In this document: positions 29,664-37,541 of the stretch, in pieces
Numbering within the stretch: position 1 is the first letter of the stretch
Layout: each line of letters begins with the position of its first letter
Origin: Hydrogenophilales bacterium
Lineage (GTDB): Bacteria; Pseudomonadota; Gammaproteobacteria; Burkholderiales; Eutrophovitaceae
Length of the DNA: 57,230 nucleotides
Assembly: GCA_902627495.1 (NCBI GenBank)
Contig: CACOJS010000011.1
Coordinates: 1 to 57,230, forward strand
Reading direction: 5' to 3'
Program-made: the position numbers and the translations under genes
The notes under the pieces: model-generated
Told to the model about the DNA's origin: nothing
What the model saw: the letters and a program-made list of their open reading frames with translations, nothing else
Database searches by the model: none

Positions 29664-30482
29664 TTAATCTACAAAAGCTCTTTCCACCACAAAAGTTCCT
29701 GGTTCTCTGTGGGAGCCTTCCTTAAAACCTAGGTTTGATAAGATAGTCTTGAGGTCTTTAATTAATGCCATTGAACCGCATATCATGACCCGGTCATCTT
29801 CCGGATTAAATTCTGGACAGTTGAGGATAGAGAATAATTTCTTAGATTGTACTAAATTAGTGATACGTCCGGACACGGCACTATCTTCCTGAGTAGTTGT
29901 AGCTACATGAGAAAGCTTGGATTTTGCTTCCTCTCCTACTAATGGGTCAGTATGAACGGACTCAATTACGTGATACCCATATTCCAGTTCAGCTTTTTGC
30001 CTGCAAGTGTGGGTAAGTACGACGCGTTTGAATCTTGTGTAGGTCTCTGGGTCTCTGGCTAAGGAGGCAAATGGGGCAATCCCAGTTCCAGTAGATAACA
30101 TATAAAGATTTCTCCCTGGTGTTAAAGTACTAAGTACCACGGTACCCGATGACTTTTTTCTAATAAGAAGGGAATCTCCAATTTGAATTTTCTGTAATTT
30201 ACTGGTCAAAGGACCATCCGGAACTTTTATCGAATAAAACTCTAGTTCCTCGTCCCATGTTGGGCTGGTAATGGAGTAGGCTCTGAAAATCGGCTTAGAT
30301 CCCCCAGGAAGCCCTATCATCACAAACTCACCGGACTGAAACCTAAGTGTCGGAGACCTAGTGGTTCTGAAACTGAATAGACGGTCGGTATAGTGTTTAA
30401 CGGATGTTATAGTTTCCTGAAGACAGCCCTCTGGCACTAATAAGCTGTGTTTATCTGATGAATTTACGGGATTTGGTTGCAT
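29664..30482 (-). CDS. fpr: Ferredoxin/flavodoxin-NADP+ reductase
   Basis: Transfers electrons between NADPH and ferredoxin or flavodoxin. The 272-residue protein has a FAD-binding barrel with FRAYSITSP and the phosphate-contacting GPLTSKL, then an NADP-binding half with STGTGIAPFASL, MICGSMALI and a C-terminal VVERAFVD. The extended C-terminal tail after the aromatic position matches the subclass-I bacterial reductases of pseudomonads. It is divergent from the small exported protein at 30,536. Confidence 0.93.
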   Translation of the reverse strand: MQPNPVNSSDKHSLLVPEGCLQETITSVKHYTDRLFSFRTTRSPTLRFQSGEFVMIGLPGGSKPIFRAYSITSPTWDEELEFYSIKVPDGPLTSKLQKIQIGDSLLIRKKSSGTVVLSTLTPGRNLYMLSTGTGIAPFASLARDPETYTRFKRVVLTHTCRQKAELEYGYHVIESVHTDPLVGEEAKSKLSHVATTTQEDSAVSGRITNLVQSKKLFSILNCPEFNPEDDRVMICGSMALIKDLKTILSNLGFKEGSHREPGTFVVERAFVD

Positions 30483-30535
30483 ATTTAGGTAGAATTGACA
30501 AAAAAAAATAACACTATATTCTACCGGTTTTTATC

Positions 30536-30970
30536 ATGAATCAACATGCTGTAACCCTAATGATTGCAATTATGACTCTCACAGCTATTAATGGGAAAGT
30601 ACTGGCTACAGAGAGCCAATCCATCAATTCCAGCCACCTGCTATTTAGTTGTGATGGAAATGTTAGTGGGGATGGCAGTTTGCTAGGTGAGCTTGTCCTG
30701 TATCTGTCTGACCACCCACCGTGGGCCCATTTTCATAACAAATACTATAAAATTGTTAGTATTTTCGAAGATTTTGTCACTGGCCTAAGCCTAAACGGTC
30801 GCCAATCAATTGAAACTGACCTCAATACACTACCTGGTGGGGAAATTTTAGTTATACAGCTTTCAACGGGGCTTTTATGGGTATCCACTATTAGGCAATT
30901 TATGCAGCCGTATGGACTGGGTATGCAAGCATTTTCCTTCAGTGGAAAATGCAAAAAAAAAGATCTTTAA
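30536..30970 (+). CDS. Exported protein of unknown function
   Basis: A 144-residue protein with a signal peptide (about 1-25, cleavage near VLATES) and two cysteines (C39 and C139) that could form a disulfide. No family was recognised. It contains a DHPPWAHFHNKYYK aromatic segment and ends in a basic KCKKKDL tail. It is a single gene facing away from fpr, with a perfect GC-rich hairpin just after its stop. The reading frame looks genuine because of its signal peptide and the hairpin placement. Confidence 0.65.
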   Translation: MNQHAVTLMIAIMTLTAINGKVLATESQSINSSHLLFSCDGNVSGDGSLLGELVLYLSDHPPWAHFHNKYYKIVSIFEDFVTGLSLNGRQSIETDLNTLPGGEILVIQLSTGLLWVSTIRQFMQPYGLGMQAFSFSGKCKKKDL

Positions 30971-30984
30971 AATGAGCTATGAAA

Positions 30985-31003
30985 GGGGAGGCTTGGCCTC
31001 CCC
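30985..31003 (+). terminator. GC-rich hairpin after the exported-protein gene
   Basis: GGGGAGGC-TTG-GCCTCCCC forms a perfect 8-bp stem (9 with the flanking A-T pair) with a 3-nt loop, 15 bp after the stop at 30,970. No T-tract follows, so it is not a canonical intrinsic terminator; it could stabilise the mRNA 3' end or assist Rho-dependent termination. The remaining sequence to 31,232 shows only a weak CTAGTT/AACTAG repeat and no supportable gene. Confidence 0.4.
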
Positions 31004-31232
31004 TCCGTGATTACCTCTAAAACGCCTAATTTTTCTAGTTGCTATTACCTGTAACTAGAGAGAGTTTGACCAAAAGTCTATTCTTTTTGTTAAAATTGAG
31101 CGTTAAATTAGCTTTATCACTAGACATTAGATCACCTCCTTACTTAAAAGTTAAAAAAGTGATTTTATTACTATTTACCTCTCACAATCAACTTAATATT
31201 TTGCCAAATGAATTTCATGGAAACCTGTAAAT

Positions 31233-31658
31233 ATGATGCTTCAAATCATGACTGAAATGGCAATTGGTGGAGTCTTAGTATTTTTATTTTTAGCCTTATT
31301 ATGTGTTGGCTTTACAGCGTTGATTCTTTTTTTGTCAATCCTTGCCTTTTCACTGTTAATTGGAGGGGTACTGTGGTCGCAGCTGTTAAGTTCAACGGCT
31401 GTATGTATTTCAATAACAGGCATTTGTTTGACAATTATAGTGTGTCGACTAGTAAAGTTTCACCATTCAGATTCATTATTTGATATGGAGCCCCGACATT
31501 TTTTTGCTTTTCTAGCAAAAAAGTTAGATATCAAACTCCTAATACTTGCTGTGACTGTGTTTACAATGCTTGCTCTGCTGAGTTTTATCAAGGAGCCTTT
31601 AGAAAAAAAAATTAATGCTCCTCCACCAATAGGGAAGGGTGACGTTCAGACTATTTAG
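31233..31658 (+). CDS. Small integral membrane protein, unknown
   Basis: A 141-residue protein with about four predicted membrane segments: two or three closely spaced hydrophobic stretches within residues 8-72 and one at about 100-118. A basic, histidine-containing loop (RLVKFHHSD...) lies between, and the tail is hydrophilic and proline-rich (about 119-141). No recognised family. Several in-frame ATGs (31233, 31236, 31248, 31254) make the exact start uncertain. Its stop overlaps the convergent gene at 31,655 by 4 bp. Confidence 0.6.
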   Translation: MMLQIMTEMAIGGVLVFLFLALLCVGFTALILFLSILAFSLLIGGVLWSQLLSSTAVCISITGICLTIIVCRLVKFHHSDSLFDMEPRHFFAFLAKKLDIKLLILAVTVFTMLALLSFIKEPLEKKINAPPPIGKGDVQTI

Positions 31659-32098
31659 TTCTTAGTGATAAACTTAATAATTGCTAAAGGACATTTAGTA
31701 GCAAAGTGTACTACTCCTTCTTTGAGGTACCACCGGCACCAATTAAAAGAATATTCAAAATTAGATACAACTATATTTTCCTCAGGCATAGCGTTTGAGA
31801 AGTATGTGCCGTTATCAACTCCAAAAGCCCAGTTAGCTTCTTCGCAGACCCAGTTTTGAATATCTTTAATATCGCAGTTTGCATATTCCTCACGCCGGTT
31901 GAGAACTTTACTGACTATTTTACTATCGTTGATATAAAAAGTTATCGGCAAAATGTTCGAGTATTTAATCTCATCCTGTGGTCGAAGATCGGAAATGTCA
32001 GCTAGCTGATAAAGGGTATATGTTTCTTGCTCACTTTTTAAAAAAAGAATACCGATGGCAACTATGAGTAAGAGAATAATAAATAGAATTTTCTTCAT
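31655..32098 (-). CDS. Membrane-anchored or exported protein, unknown
   Basis: A 147-residue protein with an N-terminal hydrophobic segment (about 3-20) that is either an uncleaved anchor or a signal peptide. The rest is a periplasmic-looking domain with four cysteines (in YANCDIKD, NWVCEEA, FNWCRWY and ATKCPLA), which may form two disulfides. No family recognised. It lies 11 bp downstream of the first GNAT gene on the same strand and could belong to that transcript. Confidence 0.6.
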   Translation of the reverse strand: MKKILFIILLLIVAIGILFLKSEQETYTLYQLADISDLRPQDEIKYSNILPITFYINDSKIVSKVLNRREEYANCDIKDIQNWVCEEANWAFGVDNGTYFSNAMPEENIVVSNFEYSFNWCRWYLKEGVVHFATKCPLAIIKFITKN

Positions 32099-32109
32099 AT
32101 CATAAGCAT

Positions 32110-32733
32110 TTAAGTTTTGATTGACATTCTAAACATTGTTGGAACTCCATTCTGTTTCGCCTGTGGAGAGGTTGTTTCAACTAAACATTGTAACCCCATG
32201 TGTTGATAAAAACTTACAGCTTTATAAGTGGATATTACATCGAGCTGAATTTTGCCAAGATTCAATAAATTTGCTTTTTTTATAACATTTTTAAGTAACA
32301 TTTTCCCAATTCCTTTGCTTTGGCAATTTTTTGCAACTGATAAGCATAGAACATAGTAAGCACTACTTGAAATTGCAGGAGTCAAATATCTGCAGTGTCT
32401 AGTCCGATGACTAATTATATTTAGTTCCTTTTTGTTTAACTTATTCCATATTGGTTTCATGGCGAGTTGTCTTTTTCGGAAGCATTTTCCGGGGAAACCA
32501 ATTTCCAAACCAATCAAATTATCACCATCCATTGCCACGGTTGCCCTGTCGGCACCAAACAGAGAACCAGTTAGGTTCCATGATTTGCTAACAATTAAAT
32601 CGATATTGCTTTTTGAGAAAAATTGATAATTGTAAATTTCCTCTCCAGTCTGATAAAGCAGTGCAATTATCGAATTTTTATAATGACTTAGCATAATATT
32701 CGCACCATTTATTAGCCGTATGTTCTTATTCAC
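32110..32733 (-). CDS. GNAT-family N-acetyltransferase
   Basis: A 207-residue acyl-CoA-dependent acetyltransferase. The C-terminal half carries the GNAT core: a beta-4 strand YYVLCLSVAKN, the acetyl-CoA pyrophosphate loop QSKGIGKML (Q/RxxGxG/A type), and a final SFYQHMGLQC. The first half is divergent and basic. A GTG at 32,733, 4 bp after the upstream GNAT stop, gives the full frame; an ATG at 32,694 is an alternative. The substrate is unknown. Confidence 0.8.
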   Translation of the reverse strand: MNKNIRLINGANIMLSHYKNSIIALLYQTGEEIYNYQFFSKSNIDLIVSKSWNLTGSLFGADRATVAMDGDNLIGLEIGFPGKCFRKRQLAMKPIWNKLNKKELNIISHRTRHCRYLTPAISSSAYYVLCLSVAKNCQSKGIGKMLLKNVIKKANLLNLGKIQLDVISTYKAVSFYQHMGLQCLVETTSPQAKQNGVPTMFRMSIKT

Positions 32734-32737
32734 TTTA

Positions 32738-33232
32738 CTAATCTTGGGAATAACTTTTCAGTGAGAAAGTCTTGTCGATACTGAGCTCAAAAACTATATT
32801 TCCACGCTGATATTTTGGGTGCTCTCCCTCATGGATGACCTTAAAACCTAGTTTCTTGTATAAACCAATAGCTTTGTCCAATATAGTATTAGTTACAATA
32901 AAAACGGTTTTGGCTCCCGATTTTTTAGCTCTCCCGATTAATTGAGTCACTAGTAACTGACCTATTCCTTGGCTTTGATAATGCTCTGTCACTGCTAACT
33001 TTGTCAGTTCCCATTTTTCTCCAATTTTAACAATGGCACCCGTTCCGACTATAAGATTAGAGACCTGTGCAAACAGAATAAAACCTGGTTTTTGAATTAT
33101 TCCCTTATAAGGATCTTTAAATAATTTGTAGTCGACGTCTTCAATTACAAAGTATTTTTCAAGCCACTCCTTGTTGAGTTTCTCAAAGGTTGAGGCATAC
33201 TTTGGGGAATAATCTAATATTCTGATGCCCAT
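32738..33232 (-). CDS. GNAT-family N-acetyltransferase
   Basis: A 164-residue acetyltransferase, with the core spanning nearly the whole protein: GTGAIVKIGEKWELTKLAV (beta-2 to beta-4), the acetyl-CoA loop QSQGIGQLL, and LYKKLGFKV near the end. It resembles the acetyltransferase half of MarR-GNAT fusions but has no DNA-binding domain. It is followed 4 bp later by a second, unlike GNAT gene; the two are probably cotranslated. The substrate is unknown. Confidence 0.83.
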   Translation of the reverse strand: MGIRILDYSPKYASTFEKLNKEWLEKYFVIEDVDYKLFKDPYKGIIQKPGFILFAQVSNLIVGTGAIVKIGEKWELTKLAVTEHYQSQGIGQLLVTQLIGRAKKSGAKTVFIVTNTILDKAIGLYKKLGFKVIHEGEHPKYQRGNIVFELSIDKTFSLKSYSQD

Positions 33233-33326
33233 GAATAAACCACCTTATCCATAATTTTTATATACACTCCTAAGCACAAGATATATCATATTACAGAAAT
33301 GTTTCACAGGAACCAAGGAGGATTGG

Positions 33327-34223
33327 GTGGAAATGGCTAAAATCAGAAAGATTGTTTTTGATCATACTACATCACTATCCTATGATTCCAAGAAAGAAAA
33401 AGTGAACTATGAAATCAAAAATAAAAATTTTTCAATATGGCTAGATAAAACAAAGAAAAACCATATTACGATAGCTAATTGGCTATCCACTGGGACGCTC
33501 TATGAGTCAGACGTAGCTGGGATTATGTGTAGATTAATAAGGCCAGGTGATTTTGTCGTTGATGTAGGGGCTAATATTGGTTTTCATTCATTTCTCATGT
33601 CGGCTTTAGTAGAAGAGTCAGGTAAAGTAATAGCTTATGAACCCGGGGCCGGTGCAATCAATGAATGGGAGTTGAATAAAAAACTAAACAAATCGAAAAA
33701 TGTTGTTCTTTCTAAGAAGTTACTAAGTGATAGAAGTGAGGATACTGTAAATTTTTGTTTCTCGAAAGAAGATAGTGGCACATCTTACGCCTTGAAGAAT
33801 CAGGGAAAGGTTGAACCGGCTATGGTACCTATGGTTACTAGTTGCCTGGATAACGAGTTAACTGAGAATGTACCAATAAAGTTGATAAAAATTGATGTTG
33901 AGGGGTTTGAAGGGCATATTTTGAGGGGTGCATCAAAACTGTTGGCCGAAGACAGAGTTAAATATTGGGTAGTGGAGTATGCCCCTCATTGTTTGGCTAG
34001 AAACGGTGACAGTCTGGATTCATTGAGAAGCACAATGTCTCAATACGGCCTAGATATGTTTTTACTTGATATTCAAGGGGGATTCCCCAAAGTATGGCCG
34101 GAAGGCTTAAGGATGCATACCAGATTCATTCCCAACTTACTATTTACAAGAATTGACAGTCTGGTGAAGGATTGGGTGATTGACGATGTGACTCGCTTTG
34201 TATCCCCACCAAATCTGTGGTAG
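33327..34223 (+). CDS. FkbM-family methyltransferase
   Basis: A SAM-dependent O-methyltransferase of the FkbM type, a family often acting on sugars in surface polysaccharides or on secondary metabolites. The 298-residue protein has the SAM motif FVVDVGANIGFHS (about 76-88), an acidic AYEPG that ends strand beta-2, and IKIDVEGFEGHIL, the family hallmark. An AAGGAGG sits 5 bp before the GTG at 33,327 and 11 bp before an ATG at 33,333; either could start translation. It stands alone, divergent from the GNAT pair, with no glycosyltransferases nearby. Confidence 0.87.
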   Translation: MEMAKIRKIVFDHTTSLSYDSKKEKVNYEIKNKNFSIWLDKTKKNHITIANWLSTGTLYESDVAGIMCRLIRPGDFVVDVGANIGFHSFLMSALVEESGKVIAYEPGAGAINEWELNKKLNKSKNVVLSKKLLSDRSEDTVNFCFSKEDSGTSYALKNQGKVEPAMVPMVTSCLDNELTENVPIKLIKIDVEGFEGHILRGASKLLAEDRVKYWVVEYAPHCLARNGDSLDSLRSTMSQYGLDMFLLDIQGGFPKVWPEGLRMHTRFIPNLLFTRIDSLVKDWVIDDVTRFVSPPNLW

Positions 34224-34249
34224 TTTTTAAATTTGAAAAATATTTAAAA

Positions 34250-34963
34250 TTACCAATTTTCAATGGAGTTCCTAATATCTAATTCAAAAGTCCATCCTTT
34301 TTTATTCTGCTTATACATATAGACAAACCCATCAACAATATTTTCGATGGTAATCAGTGCATCCTCCCCTATTTTCTCAACAATGTCAGGTCGCCTATCT
34401 TTTACGATTTGACCGTTGATAACTCCATCAACAATAACATGGCCTACGTGTATCCCTACCGGACCATATTCCTTAGCCATGGCCTGAGCTAACTGCCTTA
34501 AGCCACCTTTTGCTGAATTGAAAGCACCAAAGCCAGCCTTTCCTCTTAAAGATGCACTTGCACCTGTGAATAAAACAGTTCCTTTTTGCTTTTTACTAAA
34601 AGTTTTAACAGCTTCCCGACCAAACAGAAAACCACTGAAGCAACACACTCTCCAGCTCTCTTCAAAATACTCCGCTGACATTTCATCTATCCTCCCAGGA
34701 GTATTGTTGCCAACGTTGCAAATAGCTAAGTCCAAATCTTCACCTGCTTTGGCAAAAAGGCTCTGAACGTCTTTTTCTTTCGTTGCATCGGTTCTTATAG
34801 CTACCGCCTTCCCTCCACTCTGCCTTATATTATCAACAATTTTCTCGAGTGAAGGAAGTGTTCTACCTGCCACTATTACTTCTAATCCTTCCTTGGCAAA
34901 TCTTTTTGCCAGCTGTCCTCCCAGACCCCGGTCTGCATTAACACCTAAAATAATTGCTTTCAT
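34250..34963 (-). CDS. Short-chain dehydrogenase/reductase-family protein with F for catalytic Y
   Basis: A 237-residue Rossmann protein of the classical SDR type: a glycine-rich cofactor loop GVNADRGLG (7-15), NVGNN (the NNAG position) and LFTGASAS with a catalytic-position serine. In the YxxxK motif the tyrosine is phenylalanine (F148-NSA-K152). I recall a subfamily with FxxxK at this position, so this may be inherited rather than a defect. The glycine loop is two residues longer than GxxxGxG. Its ATG overlaps the HIT gene stop (ATGA), so the two are translationally coupled. Confidence 0.82.
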   Translation of the reverse strand: MKAIILGVNADRGLGGQLAKRFAKEGLEVIVAGRTLPSLEKIVDNIRQSGGKAVAIRTDATKEKDVQSLFAKAGEDLDLAICNVGNNTPGRIDEMSAEYFEESWRVCCFSGFLFGREAVKTFSKKQKGTVLFTGASASLRGKAGFGAFNSAKGGLRQLAQAMAKEYGPVGIHVGHVIVDGVINGQIVKDRRPDIVEKIGEDALITIENIVDGFVYMYKQNKKGWTFELDIRNSIENW

Positions 34964-35352
34964 AATTTTTCCTTTACAGATGTCCTAGTTTTCGCGGACA
35001 GCATTCTCCCTACTCGTTCACCGCCTAATATGTGAAAATGCAAATGGGGAACCTCTTGACCACCATTTGATCCGATATTTGAAATTACTCTATAACCTCC
35101 TTCGGTCGCTTGAATTTTTAGTCTAGTTGATACCTCGCTAATGGCTCGAAAAAATCCAACAACTTCATCTTTTGTGGCATTGGCGTTGAAATCATCGAGA
35201 TCTATATATTTTCCCTTAGGAATAACAAGCATATGTATTTTCCTTTGAGGAAAGAGATCTTCAAAGACCAAGGCATACTGAGTTTCATAAAATTTCTTAC
35301 AGGGTATTTCTTCACGCAATATTTTAGCAAAAACATTATTCTCATCATACAT
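34960..35352 (-). CDS. HIT-family nucleotide hydrolase/transferase (HinT-like)
   Basis: A 130-residue histidine-triad protein. The catalytic HLHFH is at H103, H105 and H107, and NVFAKILREEIP is the usual family opening. Such proteins hydrolyse AMP-phosphoramidates. The ATG at 35,352 is chosen because AAGGA lies 8 bp upstream and the family starts here; the frame extends another 11 codons without signal. Its stop overlaps the SDR gene start. Confidence 0.88.
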   Translation of the reverse strand: MYDENNVFAKILREEIPCKKFYETQYALVFEDLFPQRKIHMLVIPKGKYIDLDDFNANATKDEVVGFFRAISEVSTRLKIQATEGGYRVISNIGSNGGQEVPHLHFHILGGERVGRMLSAKTRTSVKEKL

Positions 35353-35467
35353 GGTTAATATCCTTGGAATATGGTCGAATAGCATACATTGAAATCAATG
35401 TTTGAATCAATAAAATCAGGGGCCTTCAAAAATAGAGTTAAAAAGAGATTAAAAATTCGGAATAAGC

Positions 35468-36265
35468 CTACCTATTTTTTATTTTTTTACCAAATAATAC
35501 AGTCGGATTATTTATCAAATTAATTTGATATTTTCTGAAAAGAACAAACAGGGATTTGAAAGTAAAAATAGACACATGTCCAGTTCTTGGGGTTATGTAC
35601 CAGTGATTTATCACATCAGCAGGGGCAGGGTAAGGCTGAAGATTAGTGGTTAGCAAAATAATCCCATCATCGTGCAAATGCCCAGATATTAGCTTTAACG
35701 TGGCATCCAAATCAAAGCAATGTTCAATAACTTCGACAAGGTAGATAACATCAAATAGACCGGTGAGGGGTTCATATTTAACGCCGCTGGTATACGGATC
35801 ATAGCATGTGATTTTATAACCGTTATCTATAAAAGCTTTCGCGGTATCTCCTGGATTTCCAGCTGATCCAAAATCAAGTACATTTAATTCAGTTTTTTCT
35901 TTTTTTAATAATCCACCTGACTGAAATTGCTGTATGAGATGTTGTAGTTTAAGTCCATCCATATAAGAAGATGAGGAGGCGGCGGAGGAGGAGGAGGAGT
36001 CTGTAGGCTTAGACGGTATTTCTGCCTTAGTGCTTCTGTTCATATCTTGCGAAAAAAAGGCATCATTATAAATATACCTTTTGAATTGATCGTCACTCCA
36101 CTGATCAAAATATGTGGTAAAAATAAAACCACAAAAAGTACAATTGTAATAGGGTATGTATTTCCCATCTTCTGGGATCTTAATGTTATCTTCTTTTTCG
36201 TGCCCCTTATTGAAGGCGATTTCCCCTAAAAGACGGCATTCATAATGGCATATCTTACATTCCAT
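35468..36265 (-). CDS. Zinc-finger class I SAM methyltransferase with serine tract
   Basis: A 265-residue protein. Cysteines C3, C6, C42 and C45 (CKIC and CTFC) suggest an N-terminal zinc ribbon, as in sugar C-methyltransferases and related enzymes. A low-complexity stretch of Ser and Ala (90-100) follows, then a Rossmann methyltransferase with VLDFGSAGNPG (SAM loop) and FDVIYLVEVIEHC. Late segments LLTTNLQPYP and HWYITPRTGHVSIFT match the methyltransferase-13 type. The serine tract is coded by a TCC/GCC trinucleotide repeat. The substrate is unknown. Confidence 0.78.
   Translation of the reverse strand: MECKICHYECRLLGEIAFNKGHEKEDNIKIPEDGKYIPYYNCTFCGFIFTTYFDQWSDDQFKRYIYNDAFFSQDMNRSTKAEIPSKPTDSSSSSAASSSSYMDGLKLQHLIQQFQSGGLLKKEKTELNVLDFGSAGNPGDTAKAFIDNGYKITCYDPYTSGVKYEPLTGLFDVIYLVEVIEHCFDLDATLKLISGHLHDDGIILLTTNLQPYPAPADVINHWYITPRTGHVSIFTFKSLFVLFRKYQINLINNPTVLFGKKIKNR
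35974..36000 (-). repeat. Trinucleotide microsatellite (TCC/GCC)
   Basis: On the + strand, nine in-phase GAG/GCG-type triplets run from 35974 to 36000. They code for most of the Ser/Ala tract (residues 90-100) of the methyltransferase. Because the unit is three bases, length changes would keep the frame. Confidence 0.75.
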
Positions 36266-36330
36266 TTTTCAGCTTACTCTGGATAAGAAATATAAATGGA
36301 ACAAAAATATTTAGATAAAATGCTATCATT

Positions 36331-36753
36331 TTATTGAATAAATTCACAAACAAAATTAAGAGATCTTTCATAAAACGACCCTTTTAAAGGATGACCCCAT
36401 TGCGGGTTTGTATTTTCACCGACAGTTAGTGGCGACCCCTCACCTAGAGGCTCTGTGAAGAAAAGTTTTTTTTCCCATTGAATTTGCTTTGTTGCACAGT
36501 CAATACGGTAGTGCTGTTCTATTGATACCGTACCATTAGCAAATGGTTTTGAAAGATCGACAAGCAATCGGAAATTAACATGCACTCCTATCTTTTGGAT
36601 ACTATCATAATCCAATCGATATGTTAGACCAGTTTTTTTATCATGTTCACGAAAACGCCATTCAGCTAGTGCCGAGCTTAAGGTAAAACCAAAAAGAACT
36701 AATATCAGAGTAACTTTCAATTTTTGCTTCTTTTTATAATGATTTCCTAACAC
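36331..36753 (-). CDS. Exported protein, possibly surface-adhesin-E-like
   Basis: A 140-residue protein with a basic N-terminus and a signal peptide ending near residue 30 (SSALAEW). Two cysteines are seen in the mature part (YRIDCATK and NFVCEFIQ). The order 'tyrosine-rich strand, then SIEQHYRIDC, then charged repeats' resembles the small adhesin-E/CNP1-like exported proteins, but the match is by eye only. It begins at GTG. Nothing nearby hints at its role. Confidence 0.6.
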   Translation of the reverse strand: MLGNHYKKKQKLKVTLILVLFGFTLSSALAEWRFREHDKKTGLTYRLDYDSIQKIGVHVNFRLLVDLSKPFANGTVSIEQHYRIDCATKQIQWEKKLFFTEPLGEGSPLTVGENTNPQWGHPLKGSFYERSLNFVCEFIQ

Positions 36754-36793
36754 AGTATTTTAAAAGTATCTTGTATTGATAGCTAGCCTAATA

Positions 36794-37417
36794 TTAGTCG
36801 GTAGCTAAAGCGACACACCCTAAAAAATTATTTAATTGGCACAAGTTAGCTATTCTTATTGCTTCTTCTATTTGTAGCTGGTTCATTTCTTTCTCAATAT
36901 CTTTTTTATTGCGACTTGCAGCGTAATTACCTTGCATGGATGCTATATTAGTCCAGCTATGGGCCAAGATTAAATTCCTAGGAGTACCTTCGCCAAAACG
37001 ATACATAGAGCCAAGACTAAATTGGGCAATCGCCAGCCCCTTATCTGCACTAGACATGAAAAGTTTTAATGCTTTTTTGTGGTCTTTTAAGACACCTTTA
37101 CCAAAACGATACATCCAAGCGAGATTATATTCGGCAGTAACATGCTTCTGGTTGGCAGCCTTAAGATACCATTTTGCTGCTGTGGAAAGATTTTGAGGAA
37201 CTCCTTCACCTAAGTCGTAAATTGTACCGACAAGAAATTGAGCCTCAGCATCACCTTTGACAGCTAGTGGATGCCATATCTCGAGGGCTAGCTTATAGTT
37301 ACCAGCTTTGTATGCAGCCATCCCATTTCCAAACCTAGACGGAGTGTTCCCTGATCCTAGTAGACAGAAAATTGAAAATAAAATTAGCAAGTTAAGTTTA
37401 GTGAGAATAGTTCGCAT
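36794..37417 (-). CDS. Exported Sel1-repeat (TPR-like) protein
   Basis: A 207-residue protein with a signal peptide (about 1-23) and about four Sel1-type helical repeats, read from AEAQFLVGTIYDLGEGVPQN, VTAEYNLAWMYRFGKGVLKD and AIAQFSLGSMYRFGEGTPRN. The last part is a charged helix and a short C-terminal tail with two cysteines (NLCQLNNFLGC). Sel1 proteins act as periplasmic scaffolds; no partner can be named here. It is 40 bp upstream of the adhesin-like gene on the same strand. Confidence 0.8.
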   Translation of the reverse strand: MRTILTKLNLLILFSIFCLLGSGNTPSRFGNGMAAYKAGNYKLALEIWHPLAVKGDAEAQFLVGTIYDLGEGVPQNLSTAAKWYLKAANQKHVTAEYNLAWMYRFGKGVLKDHKKALKLFMSSADKGLAIAQFSLGSMYRFGEGTPRNLILAHSWTNIASMQGNYAASRNKKDIEKEMNQLQIEEAIRIANLCQLNNFLGCVALATD

Positions 37418-37541
37418 GCGTAAAAGGAAATTCAGGCGTATTAAAACTTATCCCTGGAATGGTAGGATAAAATAAACTTAGCGACAAGTTAGTAATTTGA
37501 ATTCTCGTGATGCACAGCTGAATTTCCTATGGCGGATTATT

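Noticed and set aside
31039..31230. 63-codon frame in the gap before the small membrane gene
   Set aside because: Composition is AT-driven and leucine-rich, with no ribosome-binding site and no signal of coding.
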